Part shown: positions 12,887 through 21,800 of the stretch, piece after piece
Layout of the letters: each line of letters opens with the position of its first letter
Position numbering within the stretch: the stretch's first letter is position 1
From: Tubiluchus corallicola
Taxonomy: Eukaryota; Priapulida; Priapulimorpha; Priapulimorphida; Tubiluchidae
Direction: 5' to 3'
Assembly: GCA_030141605.1 (NCBI GenBank)
Contig: JAQGDQ010000006.1
Coordinates: forward strand, 536,501 to 600,500
Length of the DNA: 64,000 nt
Program-made: the position numbers and the translations under genes
The notes under the pieces: generated by a model
Told to the model about the DNA's origin: nothing
The model's input: the letters and a program-made list of their open reading frames with translations, nothing else
Database searches by the model: none

Positions 12887-15800
12887 CAGAGAAGGGTAGA
12901 GAAAAACTCCAGCTATGAGTGAAATGAGCCTGAGAGCATAGTGAGCAGCTCGCCAGGTTTTGCTGGTCATAACATTCACAAACCACATGGCCGGCTCAAC
13001 CACTAAGCAAACTAGGCAGTTGCCTAGGGTGCCAAGTTTTTGGGAGCGCCAAATTCTGGAAATGGTTCCTTAATTTTTAAGTTTCGTATAGTTAATAACA
13101 TAATGTATGTGTAATTGCTTAAGTGCACAACACTTTACTTAAAATAAATGAACTACTTGCATTATTTTCCTGTCAAAATATATAAATCATAGATGCTAAC
13201 ATGGAGCTCTCTTCTCTTAACAAAATACTTTCTACTTTTGCTTTACCTGGCTTCTCAAGATTACGGCATTTTACGCATATATGGGCACATTATCAAATTC
13301 TCGTTCATAATTTATATTGCATGCATACAACAACTCTATTAATGAAAAATTGCTTGCAATAGCATGTCTAATTATGACAGATAAACCTATAAGAATAAAA
13401 ACCTTCACAAGCATAATACAAGAAACGAAAGATAGCATGTTGACATACATTGAAGAGCAAAAAGAATCACCAACAAGACCAAAGTTATATGGCTCTGAAA
13501 ATGATGATACTAGTGAAATGAATGTTCGTGAAAAAGAGGAGTTAAAGCACAAGAAAATCCTCCACTTACATAAAGCTTAAAAAATTTGTGTCGAAATTTT
13601 ATACCACTTATATACTACATTTTCGTATGCATGGATTGCATCGGCCGTAACTATGTATAAAACGTGTAAATTTAAACTCCCGCGATGACCATTAGGCACA
13701 GCCATTTAATGGTAGGTTGTTTGAAACAAGTTTTGATAACATTAAGTAAAGTTTGAAAAAATAATCAGAGCATTCGTAGCATACATGTTGCTAATTAAGT
13801 AAAATTTTAAATTACTGTATCTTGTCAATAAGATTAAGAATATGTTTTTGGCTAGTGAGTGGCGCACCCTGGAGGGTAAGTCAGCGACATTTTACCAATT
13901 GGCACAAACATTTTAAATTATTAGTCTAGTTACATAAGACTTTCTAGCAGGTAAGTGAAATGCTAAGTAATATAGATTTGCACGGAAAGTCTTTTGGGTC
14001 ATAATTTAACATTGCCTTTCTCCTGATTTATGTGATGTAGTGACGTTATGTAATGACACCATCACAGTATTGCAGGAGATTTAAACTGAAAACAAACGAA
14101 AATTCCTTTCAACGAGAACACGATATGTGCATAAAATTGCTGTAAAGTAGTATGATTTTTTAAGGCAATTTTTCTGAAACCTACTTCAGGTGCCCCTTTT
14201 CTTGTCTTTTAAAACTCAGTCAGTGTTTCAAATATTTTCAGATGAAGTGAAAATCTAGCTAAAAGTATGTACATGAAGAGTGTGCAGCAGAGATTGTAGA
14301 AAATTTGTTTGCTCTTGAAGACCCCCATAGACCCAGGATGTACAGTGAGGTCAATTTCAAACATAGCTACAGATAGGTAATTAACTGCAGTTAATTAGGA
14401 CACTATAATACAAGGTTGTGTAAGCCTAACACACAAGTCCGTTATAGTTTATTATATGCAACAAAAACTCAATTTTGTAGGTGAGTTACACAGGGACTGT
14501 GTGGAAGGGGATAACCATTGAGCAGGGGGCTAAAAATACTTTGCCTAGGGCAACAAACTACCTAGAGCAGGCCATGACAAACTCTAAAAACTGCCTGACA
14601 AAACTACCACAATAATGTTAATACTAAAAATGTTTCAAAGGCAACAAAATTAATAAATTAGCAGTATAGTCAAAAGAATCAGTCCAAAATTTGACTGGCC
14701 AAAAAGATGCTTCAGGATATGTCTACCCATGTCATATCTTGCCTTCAGTACAATTGCACTATTTTGAAAAAGATAGAAGATGTTATCGCAACAAAAAGAA
14801 TACGAAAAAAGTTACATAGATACGTTGGCTTGGAACACAGACTTTGTAATAATTTTTCTTTTTACGATTTTATTGAAATTATCAGTATAAAACAGATCTA
14901 ATACAGTATAATTATGAATTCAAAATTACTGTTTAACATATTGGAAATGTGGTTTTAAAAATATTTTTGTGTTTACCTCAGGGCCAGTAATATGCAGTAA
15001 TCCACCCACTGCTGCAGCAATAACATCATATCCTGCTCTGTCACGATATGGGCCAGTATTACCATAACCTAAGAAATTTCAAAAATGCTAGTAAGTTATT
15101 TCTTGTATAGCAAAAGCTGAGAAAGAAGTTTGAAAATAGCACTAAATCAATTAGTAATTGATGGTATTATTAACATGACACAAAAAGCATGGTAGTAGAT
15201 AATACTAAAATTGTTAGAAACAAGAAAAAATATCATAATTATTCTTTAGGTGTTTTGTCTAGCTAATGCAAGCAAGAGTTTAAAACCAACTGATTAGCTA
15301 ACCAAACAATCAGTTTCTTTTCTAATGGCTGTAAATACAAAATCGCATGTGTACAACCAAGCCCACTGATCAATCTATCAAAACACCAGCCAAATGATTA
15401 ACTAGAAAACAAAGATGGTTGGTTGTAATTCTTCTGTAATATTGACAAATACAATTACCTATAAAAACAGTCAAACATTTATGTGTAATAGCTGTTACAG
15501 AAAATGGAAGACTTGTGCATTTGTGGCCAAGGTCATTTGTTAATTTTTTTAAATTTTTGTTTATAGAGTTTTTATTTATTTTATTGAAATGTTACACCAT
15601 TCCCCTGCTATTTTCTCAAAACAACTAATCTTATTTTGTCATTTATTTACAGTCATTTTAATGAGTTAAACACATGAAGTCATTAGAAAACTTCAGGCCA
15701 ATGATTTCAAAGATGATCAATCACAACCAACAGATACCTTTATTTTCGCTTACTAAACGGTGTCTTTCTCACTTCGACTGCAAATCAAATTATGAAAGAA

Positions 15801-18800
15801 AAGAAAATAAATATTTAAGACAAAATTTCCTAACAGTTCTTCACGTACCTGTGATAGAGCAGTAGATAAGCTGAGGAGCCATCTCACGTAAATGATTGTA
15901 ACTCAAACGCATTTCCTCTAATTTTCCTGGCACATAATTTTCCACTAAAACATCACTTTTTCTGGCCAGCTAAACAAATAAAACATGTACTTGTATCAGC
16001 TGTAAAATTACTAACAAAACAGACAACTGCTATGCAAAAAGTATTGTCCACAAAACAGCCCAATTGAACATTAAACTAATAGGCTGTAGAGAAAATAGTA
16101 GACGCATAAAAAGAAAAACCCAGCAACAGTTGCTAAATACGAAATCAAAACGGTAATATATTAAACTTTTGTAAACTGTGTTATAATCAAAAATTGCATC
16201 ATACTTACCCAGAAAAGAAACATCAGTAAATTCTTAAGCTAATTGCTGTGATTTGAACAGGCACTAGTATCAGAAACAAACTCAGTAGGTGACATCAGTG
16301 CATCACAAAAAAATTAATGTAAAAAAAAACAGGTGGTAATGTCTCGCATCACTGGGGCCTAACCTGTCAAGATAAAAAAATAGAAAACTAAGTATTAATG
16401 TACTTGCTGAATGCTTTCATACTTGTATTAATATTCTTCGTCCTTCTTTGCTTTTCAGGTCTATACCGACGCTCTGCAAAAAATAAAGAAAACAATTTAA
16501 GTTCATTCTTTAAAATAATAAAGAACAGTGCCATTATTAGATTTGAATGTTGCATGTAGTGAAGCATCTAATCAGTTAAATAAATTCATTAGCGAGACTA
16601 TAAACAACATGGCAATTTGACCAAAGTTCTTGAGGCAGTATATCCAATCTCCTTCAAACCAAAATCATTAACTTTAAAAAACAGAACTGATTGAAATACA
16701 TCGTTATATGACCTAATAATAAGGAGTCAAGGCTTCGATAACAATTAATCAATACCAAATCAATGTCAGGTTGACTACCCCAACTAATTATTCTGAAATG
16801 GTGTAATTAATGCTCGAATAAGCAATAAGCCAATCCCAAAACTGGTTACAGTGCAATTTAGAAAAAGATAGCCACTTGGCCATTAGCAAAATTGTACAAT
16901 GTTTACACAGTGTAAATGTAACTTTCCATTTCTTCATAAAGTTAATTAGGTCTACGAACAGAAAACAAGTGATTTAGCAATGTAGGTCAAAACCAATGTT
17001 AGTGATTATATAAAGCTTTTGCTGAATATACACAGTATTAAACTTTGTTTTTCCAGTGTTGCAGGAAAAGTGTTGGTACAGGTACCAGGTAAGCACTTTT
17101 TAAGTCAAATAAACTGATTATCAATTATTTGCTACAAGTGATGCAGGGTGGCAAGTAAAAGCATTAAAAGGTTGTAAAAATTTTTTATGTTTTAAAACTA
17201 ATGTTAAAAAGTTGTGTTATTAGTATTAGTAATTATAGAAAATGAGTTTTTGTGAGTTTTAGCAAGTTGCCAAGTTTGTCACTTTACTAAATTCTTATAA
17301 AAAGTAACAGTAGTTTTACTCTTGCAAAACTCTAAGTTTTACACTAAAAAGATAAAATATAAGTTTGTTTATTTTTACAGAAAATATGAAGCCAGCCTCA
17401 TACATTTTGCTTACAATCGGAGTCCTTGGACTTATTATTGTATGTTAACATATTCATATTTTTTCATATCTGTATTAGCTAAAAAAGCTAAAAATTAATA
17501 AATGAAATAATAATTAATAAGCCAAAAGCAAATGTATCATAGAGCTTAATTCTTTTAGAAAATTAAAACTTAAAAGTCTATACAGAGAAGACTCAAACGC
17601 TTTTGTTTGCAAGAATTAATTTTAACTAGCACAATTAGTATTAACTGGCATTGCTAATGACAATTTTACATGCAAAAATAGATACCTTAATTGTAACTCT
17701 AAAACTCTCTACATTCACCGGATGTTCTACGCTCAGCTAAAAACCTTTCTGTTTTACTACTATGTTAAATATGCACTTGACCAAGCAGCAGAAAAAATTC
17801 AAAATTCATCATACCAGCCATTTTAACAGCAGGCCTTATAACCTGCTAGTGTGGCTATTTATTGACTGGGCCTTCAGTCAAATTGGTCTGTTAGTAAAAA
17901 CACATAGCGTCATAAATACCCAAGATAACACAACAGCAAAATTGCTATTCAAATATAAAATCATTTGTAAAAGAATTCGTCTTGCACAGATAGCTTGATG
18001 TATAGAAAAAATGTAAACCATATTATCACTCAACAAATTTAGTGCAGTAATAAGAAAAACAACACCAAATTGACAAGAATAGTTTATTACCATTAAACAG
18101 GAACTTGATAATTGATTAAATCTTGAATTACTTTGACGTCAAACTTTCAAACTTGATTTGAAGTTGACAGTGACTACATGAACACTACTTAGGACACTAC
18201 TCAGATGTAGACAAATAAAACACATAATGACTTGACTCGGACTTGGATATAAGGACTTGAGACTTGACTCAGACATCAGTATAATAACTCGAGACTTGAC
18301 TCAGACTTGGACATAAGGACTCGACAGAACCGCTTTTAAGGTACAATTTTTCTTCAGAAACTGCTATTTCTGACCTATTCTGTGCGCGACATTTCAATAA
18401 AGCGAGCCACATTAAACCTATGATATGATTCCATAAACAGTCGAAAAATTATGAGAAATACAAGCACATATCTACCAAATCGACAACTCCACTCCACATA
18501 ACATATGAACAAGATCTCTAAGACAAGCTCGTAACATTCGAATTCTCTATCGCAATACAATTACATTTTTGACAGTCGTTCCCTCAGGGCCAGGCCAGGA
18601 TCGCTAAGTACACGTACCCAGCCAACATGTTAAAAAGGCTCTGTGACTCGCAACTTGACTCAGACTTGGACATAATGACTCGAGGCTTGATTTGGACGTG
18701 AATCTCAAGGACTTGGTACTCGACTTGTACTTGAACACAAAAACTTTACTACAACACTGGTTTTCATGCACCAACATAATAAAAAAATGTAACAAAGAAA

Positions 18801-21800
18801 ACAAATTAGGACTTGAACTACCAACTCTTAGAAAGGAAAATTTCTCAGTCTAACTATTGAAATGCGACTTAGGTAGCTTGCAATCACACTTACTTTGGTA
18901 ATGCCTACATTATTCAAGGTATTAAAAAATAATCTCTAAAGTGGCAAACATAAATAGAAATTCCAGAACTGAAATTAATCCACAAACTGATACTCATCAT
19001 CATCCTCAACTTAAAATTTTTGTTCATCTTCATTGAGGAAGTCTACGTATGCACCAAAATAAGTAGTGTTAAAATTTCCAGCAAATATAACTTAATAATA
19101 CTTATTAACAGGTGCGTAATTTAATATTTGCTTCACTGATTCACAAAAATAATTACTGTCAAGTAGATTTTGTGAATATGTGGATTTTGAAGAAACTTCA
19201 ACAAAAACTGCAAATTTAAAATTCACTTAAAATTGCCATACAGTTACGATCACAATCGGTTCTGGCAGATTGGTCATAAGGCAAATTTGAGGAAAGTCGG
19301 ACCCGTTCATGAAAGTGGTTCAGTCCTACACGTAAGACATTGTGTGTGTATGCGCACTAAGCATGGTGGTGCCTACAGATGAAATATCGAAACACATAGC
19401 AATTCACAATTAATTTGTTTAAAAAATTAGAAGGAAATATGAGTTATAGTTAGTTTCATATAATAAATTAGTCAAGTTGTGCTTTTGAGTTGTAAAGTCA
19501 AACAATTACAAGTTGCATAGGTCGTAAGTCTATGACTACCAGCAAAACGCACTACTCTAAATAAATATTGATAATTCATACTTTCATGCTTCTTAGGCTG
19601 TGGTATCTGGATCTCGTAGACACGGTGGTTATGGCGGCTACGGAGGAGGTTATGGCAAAGGATACAGAGGCCATCATGGAGGATATGGCGGTGGTTATGG
19701 TAAGGGATACGGTGGTGGATACGGAGGTCATAGTGGAGGCCATGGAGGATATGGGGGCTACGGAGGCTATGGTGGCGGATATGGGAGTGGACACGGTTAT
19801 GGATATGGGAACTATGGAGGCCATGGAGGTTATGGACGACATGGTGGGGGATATGGAGGCTATCATTAGAATGTAATCCTTTGCTAAGCAAAATGTGTTT
19901 AGTTATTTGAACTGAATGAAGATTAGATTCACGAATAGGTGAATAAGATGCAAATAAGATATAAACAGGAGAATTGCACAATGTTATACTACCCATTACA
20001 GCCAAAGTATGTCCAGTTTTTTGGTTGTTTTCCCGACTTAATATAAAAAATTATTGAAAAGCAGAAAAAATTACGCCTGAAGGTAATACCTTGTAAAGAA
20101 AAGCTTCTACAAATTTCTGAAGTTCTTAAATTATTGCTTCTTAAAACAAATGTGCTAATATTAAAAAACACACAAATAACTTATATGTTAACAGCATGAT
20201 CTTTCTCTGTGATAATTATTATATAAGGATATAATTACTCCTTAATTGCAATAATGGTTCACACATACTTATGATATCATGCTAAATATGTTCTAAAATT
20301 AAAATATATTTGTAAATGCACAATTTTAATGTGATATAGCTATGGATTTGAAACTCTTGATATAGAACCAAATAAAAATTGTATAAAATCAAATGACATA
20401 CACCTTTTTATTTCTGTTTACGCTCAGGAAGTAAGCACTTTCTGTGCCAATAAATGGAGGCCCCCAACGTCTAGTATCATCGCCCTCTCCTAACAATACA
20501 AAAAAAATAGTAACAGTTTTCACAGATTTAATAATGGAAATAAAATTATTTGAGAGTCACGCTTTAGCAATACAACATGTGGTTCGCAATACTAAAGTAG
20601 TGTCACCATTTTATTCTTACATCTTTACAACTTATAAAATGTTAAAAAATTGGGATCATGCACACTACAAAGTTAAAAGTAAAATATTCCGAAGTTGTGA
20701 GCATTTGTATTTCAATGTGCTTAAAAATAGTGTTTGGGAATCAACTGCTCAATAGCTTAAAACAAAGGGGCAATTAGTTTTACGAAAAGATTGGACAATC
20801 AAGGTACAATGTCCATTACACAGTTTACACGATGTTCACTTTGTAAGCTAAATCAATTTAAATAATTATTGCTAACAATAAGTTATGATGAAAGTGCTTT
20901 TCTGTAGGTTAACACTATGAAAATAGAAAAAATGGGAATGTTTTAGACTCAAGTCCAGATTGCATTTGTTTGTTATGAAATGCAAAAAAAGACAACAGCA
21001 GTGCCATTTGCAGTCAATCATACACTGTACAAGGGCTGAATTTACAGAGCTATATTAAGCATTCATTTCACAAAAGTCATAAGTGTCTATCTTCTTGTTT
21101 CAGGTAAAAAAAAATTTTATTGTTTGCTAGAACATGACTGAGAATATTGTCACTACATCCAAAGTCTGAAACTACACTAAAACTGTACCCTAAATAAATG
21201 CTGGACTAGGCCAAAATTAAGTATAAATCGGGACATTAGAATTTCGTTTATAAAACTAAGCATAAAATTTCTTGATTTCTCAATTACCTGGCTTTTCAAC
21301 TTTTATGACTTCTGCTCCCAAGTCACCTAGAATCATTGTGCAATATGGCCCAGCTAGTATTCTACAATAACAATCAAAATCACAATCATGAAATTATGAA
21401 TCAAAAAGGTCATAAAATAGCAGCAGTAGGCAGGTTTTGGATAGAGGCATATGTAAATTACATATATGACTAATTGTAAATAACAAATTATGTATTTTTA
21501 AAGAGATTTAGAACTTGCACATTTTGTAAATCACTGCTTTCAAAATATTTGTGAGAAAGGCTTATTTAAAAAAATTCTCAGGAATCTGAATAATAATTGC
21601 AATATCCAATAACAAGAAAGTTGAGGAAAAAGCAGTAATGACAAACATATAATCTGACAAGATTACATAGACAGAAACCAAAAACGCACCTCGTTAAATC
21701 TAATATGCGAATACCAGCCAATGGACTTCTAACGTCTTCTGTACCATGACGAATCTCTGAAGCTGAAATGAAAACAGGAAAAAAATTAAAAGCAGCACGA

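Noticed and set aside
12708-13003. Ser/Leu-rich minus-strand ORFs
   Set aside because: Translations of the (GA)n/(GGGA)n microsatellite.
19472-20005. 177-codon minus-strand ORF and a 102-codon plus-frame ORF over the glycine-rich exon
   Set aside because: These are shadow frames of GGN/TAT-rich repeats, reading as His/Ser or Met/Asp-rich low complexity. Only the Gly/Tyr frame joins a signal-peptide exon in phase.
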